From Lycium barbarum (lineage: Eukaryota > Streptophyta > Magnoliopsida > Solanales > Solanaceae): a DNA stretch of 64,000 bases. Every line of letters begins with the position of its first letter. Position 1 is the first letter of the stretch. Position numbers and translations under genes: made by a program. The stretch is from NCBI RefSeq assembly GCF_019175385.1, contig NC_083341.1, positions 17,864,203 through 17,928,202 of the forward strand. Direction: 5' to 3'. This document shows, in pieces, positions 10,511-22,200 of the stretch. The notes under the pieces were generated by a model, which worked only from the letters and a program-made list of their open reading frames with translations, was not told where the DNA came from and made no database searches.

Positions 10511-11447
10511 GCATAAGGCACTATTACCCTCCTGAACTATACCCGAATTTGCTACGACATATCTTAACTTTCCCTAGGTCCTATTACCCCCCTAAACTTA
10601 TTTAAAACGGAATAATTGCCCTCCTAAACGCTGATGTGGCAAGGAGAGTGTGTTTCACTCTCTTTGAGAGAGTGAGAAACATAAAAAACGGAAAAACTTA
10701 TTTTTTTTTCTTAAAAATCTTTATTTTTTTAAAATATGAAAATAAATCTAGTTTTCCAAATTTAGTTTTAAAAAATGGGTTTTCCACATTTTAAAAAAAT
10801 AATTAATTTTTCCAAAATTTTATTAAAATTCAGTTTTTTCACATTTTGACAAGAAAAACACTTTTTCCGGATTTTATTTGAAAAATAAAAGTGTCTTAAG
10901 AAAATGAAATCATGAGAATCAAGATTTTTTAAGACATTTTAAAAAAATAATCAAGTTTTCTATATTTTTAACAAATCCATTTTTCCATATTTTTAAAAAA
11001 TTCATGTTTTCAGTAAAAAACAAACGGGTTTTTAAAAAAATCAACTTTTCAATTTTTTTTTAAAAAGAGTTTTAAAAATCATTTTTTAAAGAAAATTCAG
11101 TTTTTTAATCCATATTTTTAGTCTTTTTTTTAATGGCTTTTAAAAAATCAAATTTTCATTTTTTTTTAAAACGGGTTTTAAAAATCATTTGTTTAAAAGA
11201 AAATTTCGTTTTTTTAAAATTTTATTTTTATAAAAAAATGACACGTAAGCTGAAAAAAAAAAACAAATAAATACACATGTGACAAGGAGAGTGTATGTCA
11301 CTCTCCCATATGAGAGTGGACATCAGCGTTTAGGGGGGTAATTATTTCGTTTTAAATAAGTTTAGGGGGGTAATAAGACCCACTGAAAGGTAAGGTGTGT
11401 CGTAGGAACTTCGGGTATAGTTCAGGGGGGTAATAGTGCGTTATCCC
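10511..11447. mobile_element. MULE-like foldback element with 9-10 bp TSD
   Basis: Long imperfect terminal inverted repeats: GCACTATTACCCTCCTGAAC near 10518 pairs with its complement near 11420. The arms continue through TTAAACGG and the AGGAGAGTGT/CACTCTC blocks, about 170 bp per arm. The centre is extremely A/T-rich. The flanks TATATTTTTG at 10501-10510 and 11448-11457 are a perfect direct repeat, the length expected for Mutator-like transposition. Noncoding and non-autonomous. A partial relative lies at 40790-40960. Confidence 0.75.
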
Positions 11448-11474
11448 TATATTTTTGTTGCAAACTTCTTTACT

Positions 11475-11736
11475 ACTGTTTGGATGAGCTTATGCCTATA
11501 AACTGCAAACAGCTTATAAGCTAAAAAAATATAAGTTGGGGTAGTCTAACCTTTTTTTTTTTTTGGCTTATAAGCTGTTTTTAGCTTATAAGCTGCTTCA
11601 GATAAGCTAAGTCAAATGGGCCCACTTATTTTTTTTGAGCTTATTTTAAGCACAAAATGACTTTAAGCTGGCCAGTCAAACACTCAAAAAAGCTGAAAAC
11701 AGCTTATAAGCAACTTATAAGCCAATCCAAACGGGC
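11475..11736. mobile_element. hAT-like MITE built of AGCTTATAAGC repeats
   Basis: The ends resemble each other in inverted orientation (CTGTTTGGAT / CCGTTTGGAT), and AGCTTATAAGC-type palindromes recur throughout. The flanks TCTTTACT (11467-11474) and TCTTTATT (11737-11744) match at 7 of 8 bases, fitting the 8-bp hAT duplication. Noncoding. Confidence 0.6.
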
Positions 11737-11821
11737 TCTTTATTTTGATGCTTCATAATATGTGAGAACTTTGGAGGGGGTGTTTGGGAGCTTAGAGGGC
11801 CAGAGAGAGTGAATATGGTGA

Positions 11822-12260
11822 GAAAAGGACATAACTGGTCCCTTAACTATGAGAGTAAGTTTAAAATGGTCCCTTAACTATGCACTTACCCGTTTTGGTC
11901 CTTTAAGTTTGCCACAAGTTAACAAAAATGGTCCCTTAACTATGAGGGTTGGTTATAAATAGTCCCTTAAATATGCACTTAATAGTTTTGGTCCTTAAAG
12001 TTAGCCAAAAGTTAACACATTTAGTCTCCGACAAAATATTCATCGAATTCTGTTTGTTAGATTTGACGAGAACTATGAAAATAAAAGGAAAAATTAGCGA
12101 GAACTCATATTTAGAGGTATACATTACTAAAGAAAAGGCCAAATGCCTCGAGACAAAATCGACGGACGTTAGTCGATTATAGGAAAAAATCAACAGACTT
12201 GAAAATGTCAGAAAATAGTGTCTTGAAACACAAAGACCGAACACTATGTCGATTAAAACC
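11822..12260. repeat. Truncated copy of the 'GGTCCCTTAACTATG' tandem-unit element
   Basis: Units of the type 'ggtcccttaactatgcactta..ttttggtcctttaag..ccacaagttaac' repeat two to three times. They are followed by a segment matching 27505-27560 (TGTTAGATTTGAC). It is the left part of the same MULE-like family as 27192-28096; its inverted right end was not found here. Confidence 0.6.
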
Positions 12261-12726
12261 GAGGGAGTCCATCAGCTAAGTAAAATTGCACGGTTTTCCC
12301 TTCAATTACTAAAGAATTGAAGAAATTGCACGGTCTTCCCTTCAATTAGGCTCGTCTTTAATTTTTGTCCTGCAAAGGGCTTGTTTTTAATTTTTGTCCA
12401 TCAAAATTGAACTTATGCCTAACGGGGCATAAGTTCTTTAAAAGCGCGGGGCATAACTTGTGGGATATTATGATGCGAAAATATAAACTTATGCCCACAA
12501 AAGAATTGTTTGCGTTAACGGACAAAATTAACAAAAAACTGCGGGGATTGTTCTTCATATGGGTCGATCTTTAGTTTTTGTCCCTCAGATCCTTGGTCTA
12601 TAATTTTTTACCATACTTCTCATTTAATGAAAATTTGTGGGCTAAAGTACCCTTATTCGCTAGACTATGAAACAAGAGATTCTAGGTTTGAGCCCCCCTA
12701 GAGTAAAAAAAAAAATAAAAAAAAAA

Positions 12727-12952
12727 TCGCAAGGCGAGGTTTTCATAGAAACTATGCCTATTTGGGCAAAGTTATGCCTCAAGGCATAGTTATGTAGTAT
12801 CCTACACAACTATGTCAGACTAGCATAGTTTCTATGTAGTTACATAGAATATGCCTTTTCCAGCATACTACAAAACTATGCCGGAAAAGACATAGTTTTT
12901 ATATAATTTTGCCCGAATAGGCATAGTTTCTATGAAAATCTTACCTTGCGAA
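12727..12952. repeat. Imperfect palindrome (foldback repeat)
   Basis: TCGCAAGG..TTTTCATAG followed by AAACTATGCCTATT at the left pairs with the complementary arm ending at 12952. The interior repeats CATAGTT/AACTATG several times. Noncoding, family unknown. It lies in the 5' flank of the HEN2 gene. Confidence 0.55.
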
Positions 12953-12960
12953 ATTATTTT

Positions 12961-13291
12961 TTTTACTCGGCGGGGATTCGAACCAGAATGTTAAGGTATT
13001 TTCAGCCGCTTTTTCATTACTTAAATTGCCGAAGAGCAAAAATTAAAGACCAACCATTTGAGGGTCAAAAATTAAAGACCACCCCACATAGGTCCAATCG
13101 TGCTAAATAGCCAAAAATTAAAGACCTTTACACAAAATAGGGCCAAAAGTGCAAATGACCCATCTCACACCCAATAGCTCTGTCTGCCAGAATTGATTTC
13201 CACAATTGGGAAAAATTAATTAGTTTATCAAGAAAACAACTTTGTTCATAGAAGGGTTTAAGCCAAAAACCCTAAAACCAAAGCTTCAAAA
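12961..13291 (+). other. 5' flank and probable 5' UTR of the HEN2 gene
   Basis: Contains repeated 'caaaaattaaagacc' motifs and no clear TATA box. The last 200 bases are shared with the duplicate at 1120-1290, so the duplicate once carried the same promoter-proximal sequence. Confidence 0.5.
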
Positions 13292-16200
13292 ATGGAGTCT
13301 TCTTCTACAACTGCCATAAAAAGGAAAGAACCTGAAGAACAAGTTGAAAACCAAAATTCATCTTCAAAAAGAGTCAATTTGGTTAGAACTTGCGTACACG
13401 AAGTTGCAGTTCCAACAAATTACACATCAACAGTAAACTCATCAATTCACGGTACCCTTTCAAACCCATCATACAATGGCGAAATGGCGAAAAAATACCC
13501 GTTTAAACTGGACCCATTTCAAGAAGTATCAGTTGCTTGTTTGGAAAGGAAAGAATCAATACTTGTATCAGCACATACATCTGCTGGGAAAACTGCTGTT
13601 GCTGAGTATGCAATTGCGATGTCTTTTAGAGATAAACAAAGGGTTATTTATACGTCGCCGTTGAAGGCTTTAAGCAATCAGAAGTATAGAGAGTTGAGTC
13701 ATGAGTTTAGTGATGTTGGTTTAATGACTGGTGATGTAACTCTTTCGCCAAATGCCAGTTGTTTGGTTATGACTACGGAGATTTTGAGGGGTATGCTTTA
13801 TAGGGGTTCCGAGGTATTAATCTTTGAATGCTCTCTACGATTCTACGCTACATAAAAATAGCTGGCATCCCTATTTATAATACTCCCACAGATTAGGGTA
13901 GAAGTTTAGTAGGTAGTTGAGCATGTCCAGCTTGTTCTTTCATGCTAGTAGTTGTAATACTGCTGTTATAGCTTCCTGTCCTTTGATTTCTGCTACGATC
14001 TATTGGTTCTTGTACTTCGATTATCTTATTTATCTGTGTTAGCTACTCTTTCTTTTTTCAGATTGTTTTATCATGGCTTATTCACTTTCGTTATTTTCAT
14101 TTTCATACTGCTTTGAATTGCTTGTCCTTATGACGAGGGTCTATCGGAAACAACCTCTCTACCTCCCAAGGTAGGGGTAAGGTCTGCGTACACTCTACCC
14201 TCCTCAATCCCCACTTTGTGGGATTTCACTGGGTATGCTGCTGTTGTTTCAATTTGTTTGTCTTACTTCCCTTTTTATTTTGTTTCAAAAAGAATATCTC
14301 TTTCCTTTTTTTTTTGGCAACTCTTTAATTTCAACTTCCACATGGCATGTTTAATACCACAAGATTAAAGAGGATTTTGGTACATTCTACATATCTTTAA
14401 TTTAATACATTATCAAAAAAAAAAAAAATTAATACCACAAGATTCAAGGCATTTTTGCAAGTTGTTTAGTTATGACAACAAAGATTTTAAGGGGTATGCT
14501 TTATAGGGATTTCCTAGGGTAGAGGTAAGGTCAGGGTACACTCTACCCTCCCCAGATCCCACTTTTGGGATTACACGGGGTATGTTGTTGTTGTTGTTGT
14601 TTCTGCTGCTGCTTTATAGGGGTTCCGAGGTATTGAAGGAAATAATATTCTTTATTCATTAATCTTTGAATGCTCTTATTCTTGTAGTTTTGTTTCATTA
14701 GGTAGAAGGCTAGTAGTCGCAGTATTATTCTTGTAGTTTCTTGTTCTTCGATCTCTATGACTATCGTTTGTTTCTTGTACTTCGATTATAGTATTATTTT
14801 GTTGTAGGTACTGTTCCTTTTTTCAACGTGCTTTGTCATGCTATCTTTAGTATTTTGCTGTCATTTCTTTTCTGCACTGCTTTGATATGCTTTTCCTTGA
14901 GCCGAGGGTCTATGGGAAACAGGCTCTCTACCTCCCAAGGTAGGGGTAAGGTCTGCGTACACACTACCCTCTTCAGACTCCACTTGTGGGATTACATTGG
15001 GTATGTTGTTGTTTTAATCTTTGAATGCTCTCTACGATTCTACACTGTATGAAAATAGCTAGCAACATCCCTATTTATAATAGTACAAAAAACTGCTTTG
15101 ACTAAAAACTTGAAAACCTATTCCTGTATAATTCTAACAATAAATCCTATGACATGAACCAAAATACCAAATCTAACCAATTTTGATTTCCTACCACTTT
15201 GAATTATTTTTTCAACAGGTACTAAAGGAAGTTGCTTGGGTTATATTTGATGAGATACATTACATGAAAGATCGGGAGAGAGGGGTTGTTTGGGAAGAGA
15301 GTATTATATTCTTACCACCAGCTATTAAGATGGTTTTTCTTTCGGCGACTATGTCGAATGCTACTGAGTTTGCTGAATGGATATGCAATATTCATAAACA
15401 GCCATGTCATGTGGTGTACACTGATTTTCGGCCTACCCCTTTGCAGCATTATATGTTCCCTGTGGGTGGTTCTGGATTATATCTTGTGATTGATGAGAAT
15501 GAGCAGTTTAGGGAGGACAATTTCTTGAAAATGCAGGACAGTTTTTCCAAGCAGAAAGTGGGGGAGGGAAACAACAGTGGAAATGCTAAGGTTAGAGGTA
15601 GAATTGCTAAAGGTGGTTCTACTTCTGGTGGTGCGTCTGATATCTGCAAAATTGTCAAGGTGTGTAGTTTGGTCTCTAGATAATATTATCTTGGTTTTAC
15701 TCTTTCTTGTTATATCAATTTACTTTTTGAGGATACTTAGCCCCAGTTTGGCCAAAAGAATTATTCACTTTATTCCGGATTTTTTTTTCACTTTTTCCCG
15801 GAATCAGCGTTTGGCCATGAAAATTCCGAATACAACTTGAAGTTGTATTCCGGAATATCAAAAACTCAAAAAACTTGTTTTTCAATTTTTTTTTCACTTT
15901 TTTACAACTACATTTCACCAAAAACTACAATTTCAAAAACTATGGCCAAACACAACTCCAACTCCAACTCCAACTCCAAAATTCCAAAAAAAGTGATTTT
16001 TTTTTTTGGTATCTACGGACAAACGGGGCCTTAGATTTTGTCATAACAACGTTATATAAATTCAGCTTGCTTCATGAGTGAAGCCATGCTCTTCAGAGAA
16101 CTTTGTGCATCTAACAGTACGCATAATGTGATCCAAGTTTAGAACTGTCAGTTCTTAAATTAATATATTAACTTCAAGAAGTTAGAATAATATATGTACT

Positions 16201-19200
16201 ATTCTATATTATATGTTGAAATTAGTAATTTTAATTGCAATTTGATTATCATAGCATTAAATTCATGTATGATATTGTTAGTTTTCTGTTCGTGTGCCTC
16301 CAGTTCTGCGTTTTTTCCTTCAAGTCTCGTGAACCTTGTCTTGCCCTTTGTAGTTGTTTAATGATTTACTATAATAATGCTGATGCCTCATATCACTGAA
16401 GCAATTGATTCTTGTTATTTTAGATGATCATGGAACGGAAGTTTCAGCCAGTCATTGTGTTCAGTTTTAGTAGAAGAGAATGTGAACAACATGCAATGTC
16501 TATGCCCAAGCTTGATTTTAATACTGAAGAGGAGAAGGACGTAGTGAAGGAGGTTTTCCGTAATGCAGTGGAATGCTTGAGTGAGGAAGATAGAAACTTA
16601 CCAGCTATTGAATTAATGTTGCCCCTACTTCAGCGGGGGATTGCAGTTCACCACTCTGGCCTGCTTCCTGTTATCAAGGAACTTGTGGAACTTCTGTTCC
16701 AGGAAGGACTCATAAAGGCTCTTTTTGCAACAGAGACAGTAATGACTTTTCTTTTATTTTTTGCGTCTTGTTATCTCGTGTATTTAGACGGCCCTAATGA
16801 TTTTTCTTCTTTTTCCCTTCTAATGTTTTTACAGTTTGCCATGGGGCTTAACATGCCTGCGAAAACTGTTGTCTTTACCAGTGTAAAGAAATGGGATGGT
16901 GATAGTCATCGTTACATTGGATCTGGTGAGTATATACAGGTGAGTCTGAATTGCCCATATGCCATGACGTAGATCATTTTCATTTTGGTTTCTTATTCTT
17001 CAAATTCTTTTCTTTCATGTAGATGAGTGGAAGAGCAGGACGTCGTGGCAAAGATGACCGTGGTATTTGTATTATCATGATTGACGAGAAGGTAAGTTGG
17101 TAATAATATTCTCAGTTGAAGAGTATCTTGTAAATAACTGCTATTGCCTTCTTGAAATGTATAGGCTTTAGCCACTTAAGCATATGCAAAATTGCAAACA
17201 ATGTAGTCAAGTATATCGAGGACACGTATCTATTCTTCTTATCTGTTTTGGTGGATGACTTACGTAGTGTTTGATGATTTCAGATGGAGATGAATAGCAT
17301 CAAGGACATGGTTTTGGGTAAACCAGCTCCATTAGTCAGCACGTTTAGACTGAGTTACTATACAATTTTGAATTTATTGAGTCATGCCCAAGGCCAATTT
17401 ACTGCCGAACATGTTATCAAAAACTCATTCCACCAGTTCCAGTATGAGAAGGTTTGTCTTTGTCAATGTCCATTTTCTCTTTGACTGCGTTTTATGTAAT
17501 TACTGAAAGTGAGGTTGTCTTTTTGTTAGGCGTTACCTGACATTGGAAAGAAGGTCTCTAAGCTGGAACAAGAAGCTGCAAAGCTTGATGCATCAGGGGA
17601 GGTAAAATAAGTTGTTATCGTGGTTTTCGGATGCCTCTATCTTCTTATGCCATAGATCCTGAAAGTTGCTTCTCTCTACTCTAGGGTGAGGTTGCAGAAT
17701 ATCATAAACTAAAGCTTGAGATTGCACAACGTGAAAAAAAACTGATGGCTGAAATAACACGGCCTGAAAGGGTTCTCCATTTTCTTCTTCCTGGTAGACT
17801 GGTAAGTGCCGAGGCATCTCTATTCGCTGCTGCACTTTTGTGAGGATATTGAGCTCTGATTAGTCTGGCATATATTACATTACCCTTTTTTGACCCCATA
17901 TATGCTTTCGTTGCCAAGTCAATTTTGCTTTTCATAGTGCTCTGTGCCTCACCTCTATTTTTGAGTGCACATGAATGTATCTGCCATATCTTTGAAAACC
18001 CATGAATTGTAACTTTTGACTAATTACTATTGATACCTAAACCTCCTTGTGAGACGAGCCGTAGTCCTCTTCTATTGCCAATGTGAGACGAGCTGTAGTC
18101 CAATGCAAGACGAGCTGTAGTCCTCTTCTATTGCCTTCTGGCTTCTGCAACTTACACTTCAGATGTTTTTATAGTTTCTTGCTCTTTTTTTTTTCAGTAA
18201 TTTCTTGCTCTCATTTTAACTTTACCTTTGTGAATTTTTCGCTTGGTCATTTGCTATCACTCCTTACCTATCAAAATAGATAGAGGATTGTATCTTCTCA
18301 TGATGCTATGTGATTGTTGTTAGTCTCCGTTCATGTAAGCCACTGTACTTATCGAGGACCCCATGCGATGGGGGATTGCGCATGCTATATATTACTTATG
18401 TGGTGTTTTATTCATTTTCTGTTTGTATTGTTTGAAAATTCATTCAGTTAATAACGTTTTGACTTTCCCCATTAGACTGTTCATCTTAATGTTTTTCATT
18501 GAGATTGCATTGGTGATGACAGGTCAAGGTATGGGAAGGTGGAAAAGATTGGGGTTGGGGTGTTGTAGTCAATGTGGTAAAGAAACCTCCAGCTGCATCA
18601 GGTTCCTTGCCTGCTGCTCTCTCTGCTTCACGTGGCGCGGGCTATATTGTGGATACCCTACTTCATTGCTCTCTTGGTTCTGGTGAAAATGGTTCTCAAC
18701 CCAAACCATGTCCTCCTCGTCCAGGGGAGAAGGGAGAAATGCATGTGGTGAGTACATAATTTTGTAATAATAATTTATTTTATACAAGTTATTTCGATTA
18801 AGACTTCATTCCTGAATCCTGAGTATGTTTCCAAACTTTAGGTTCCTGTTCAATTGCCCCTGATTTCTTCCCTCAGTAAGCTTAGAATATCTGTTCCTAC
18901 TGATCTTCGGCCATTGGAAGCAAGGCAAAGCATCCTACTTGCTGTTCAGGAGCTTCATAAACGTTTTCCTCAAGGCCTCCCGAAGCTTAACCCTGTAAAG
19001 GTATGGATAATCCTACTGCTGGTTCCACATTGTATTGCAAATTTTCCTTTTTTTTATATGGAATTAGGCCATTTATTACCAACCATTATGTTGAGAGGCG
19101 ATTGGTCTTAATGATGCTCTTTTTGGTTCCTTTTGAGAAAATGCGTATCAGGTTAACTGAGCATTCTTTGTCAGGAGAGATTGCCAATCATGTTATCTGC

Positions 19201-22200
19201 CAGGACTATTAGTCAAAAAACAGAAATTAGCTCACTTATAAGAAACTGGAGCCATGTGTACTCCAGTAGTATTTTGCTTGTTCGTTAACAAACAGCGGAG
19301 GCCTTATGCACTTTGTGGTTGATCTGTACCCTATATGATTGCAGTCTAGGTTTCCTACTTATAGAGCTTTGAATTGCTGATACACAATTCTCTCAGTTAA
19401 AAAAATGAACAAAAAGGAGAATGAAAGAGCAGGAAAGGGAAAGTATCTTTGGTCAGCCGATTGTAATATCCTTATCACATATCATCATTCGTTCTGTTTT
19501 TAGCTGCAGTTGTTGCTAAGTAGCATTCTACGGTCCTTCTATATCTTGTTGAGAATAACCATCATTACTCACTCTTGGCAAACATTGAGGGACTTGTGTC
19601 TTAGGTCACAGGTTCGAGCCCTGTGCCAAGCAAACTAACTCTGGTATTTTAAGTGGAGAAGGGTAGAGGGGCGGGCCGACCATCCCCAAGTTTTGAAGGC
19701 TATGGTTGGCCGAAAGGGTTGGCTGTAGACAGTTTGCTCGGTCATCCAAAGGAAATAACCGTTCTTACTTTCTCCAGCATTCATCTTATACTGGTCAAAA
19801 TTCTGCAATTATTATTCTTGTACTCTCACTGAGTTTAGCGTCATATCCAGCCATAGTTTTTCTTCTGTTTGGATCACTTGTAATCTCACTGAGTTTAGCG
19901 TCATATCCAGCCATAGTTTTTCTTCTGTTTGGATCAAGTAAAAGGAGGTTGGCTGGTTAGAATGAACCTAGTAAAAGATTTTAGTATACTTCGAACTACT
20001 GATCAAGATAAGTTTGTTGCTGCTTTTCCTGATTTCTATCATTGTAGGACATGGGCTTTGAAGATCCTGAATTTGTTGATATAGTCAACCAGACTGAAGA
20101 ACTAGAGAAAAAATTGTTTGCTCACCCACTGCACAAGGTTTGGCAAAAAGTTTATTTTGATAATCTGTTTAATCTGTGAGGAAGCATGAATATTAGAAGC
20201 TTTTGCTTTTTATGCTTTTGATGAATATGGTTTAATGTTGTCACTACTGCATATGGTGTTGCACATATGTGGAGCAGTCACAAGACGAACATCAACTTAA
20301 GAGTTTCCAAAAGAAGGCCGAAGTGAACCATGAAATTCAACAGCTCAAGTCAAAAATGCGCGATTCACAGGTAAAGCTCCTATATTGCATGGATCAATTA
20401 AATCAACTACCCCTCAATCTCAAACTCGTTCGATTTTGCTACTTGAGTCCTCTATCTATCCCATTCCATCCAGGCCTATTTCGCTCCAATGTTCTTTAAT
20501 CACTAATCTGTGATTATTTGTCTTTTATATGTATATGTGTGCCTGTGTCTTTTATATATATGGTAAGTAATAATGATTTTTATTATCTGTAGCACTCAGG
20601 GGGTCTTATTTATAAATTTTTTGTTTATTCCTTTTTTTTTTTTGGCCAATTTGTTAGCTTCAATTTTTGATCCAACTTTTCTATTTAAAATTAACATTCT
20701 CTTTTCATTTAAATGTTTCAGGATGTTATTTTCTGAACTGTTAACATCTTGTGGCATGTTTTTGCTCTCATTCTTCTCAAGTTTTCTTGTCTGCTATTAT
20801 AATACTCCTTTTAGTTTCACTTACGCTGATCCTTGGAGTGATTGCTGAAACCTTTTAGCACTTTACTGGATTTTGTCAATTATTTATTTAATACGAAAAT
20901 AACAAATTTTCAGCTTCAAAAATTTCGGGATGAACTTAGAAACCGTTCTCAAGTGCTGAAGAAGCTGGGTCACATAGATTCTGAAGGTGTTGTGCAGTTG
21001 AAGGGACGAGCAGCCTGCTTGATAGACACTGGGGACGAACTCCTCGTGACTGAATTGATGTTGAATGGTAATATTTGTTCCATATTAGCATGCAATTTTA
21101 CTTTTTTTGGACTTGATTTAGGACGGGAGCAATGTGTATTAGACCCTTTATATGCTCTGCTTATCTTCTGCTCAAGACTTCCGCGCTTTAACGCATGGTA
21201 TGTAGTCGTGCCAGAAGTAGCTTTGAATAAGGGGTATATGATATTTTGAATAATCTTTTGTGCTAGGTACATTCAATGATCTTGATCATCATCAAACTGC
21301 GGCTCTGGCAAGTTGCTTTATCCCAGGAGACAAAACAAATGAACAAATACATTTAAGAGCTGAGCTAACTAGACCATTACAACAGCTACAAGATGCTGCA
21401 AGAAAAATAGCAGAGGTCAGTCTGATATAGGGTTCGGAATTCAATGTTTGCCTGTCAGATGCACAAGCAAAAACTTTTTTTCTGTTTGCAGATTCAACGT
21501 GAATGCAAGTTGGAGATAAATATTGAAGAATATGTAGAGGCATCAGTACGGCCATTCTTGATGGATGTCATTTACTGTTGGTCAAAGGTGAATAAAGCTT
21601 CAATGCCCATGTTGAGCTCAATTCCATGCTTGAATTAGATATGTATTCTTGCTTGTTATTTTTCAACAATTTTCTGTAAGCCTACTCTCAAGGAGTGCTT
21701 ATGATTGAAACTAGTTTCCCATGCTTCAAGCCAAAGAAACAACCATTTATAGGACATCATCTTGCTGCAGCCAGCAAGCTCTATTTTCTCTGTCTTTTTC
21801 TTTTCCTTACCTTATAAATAAATAGTGATCCTTCAAAAAAATTATAAATCTAACCTTTTGTCTTGTTTTTCCTCTCTTGTTCTCCTCTCCTCTCTTGAGC
21901 CGAGGGTCTTTCGGAAACAGCTGCCCTACCTTTCAAGGTGGGGGTTAGGTCTGCGTACACTCTACCCTCCCCAGACCCCACATGGTGGGATTATACTGGG
22001 CTTGTTGTTGATCCTTCAAAAAAATTGCACCTCTTTTATGGTTTGGGGTGGTTGGTTTTTTTTTTTGGGGGGGGGGGGGGGGGGCATTACACCAGAATAT
22101 ACCAAAGCTATCAGAAACACTATAGGGCAATTATTTTTGTTCCGGAACCATATAATTTTCTAGTTTAAACTGCTGCTGATTACTCTTGCGAACTTTTTAT

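Noticed and set aside
19600..19640. tRNA gene
   Set aside because: Only a B-box-like GGTTCGAGCCC is seen; no acceptor stem or anticodon arm can be folded around it, so at most a SINE.
21825..22168. Two overlapping plus-strand frames of 76-112 codons in HEN2 intron 15
   Set aside because: They are RTE tail sequence plus T and G runs; no start context or conserved domain.
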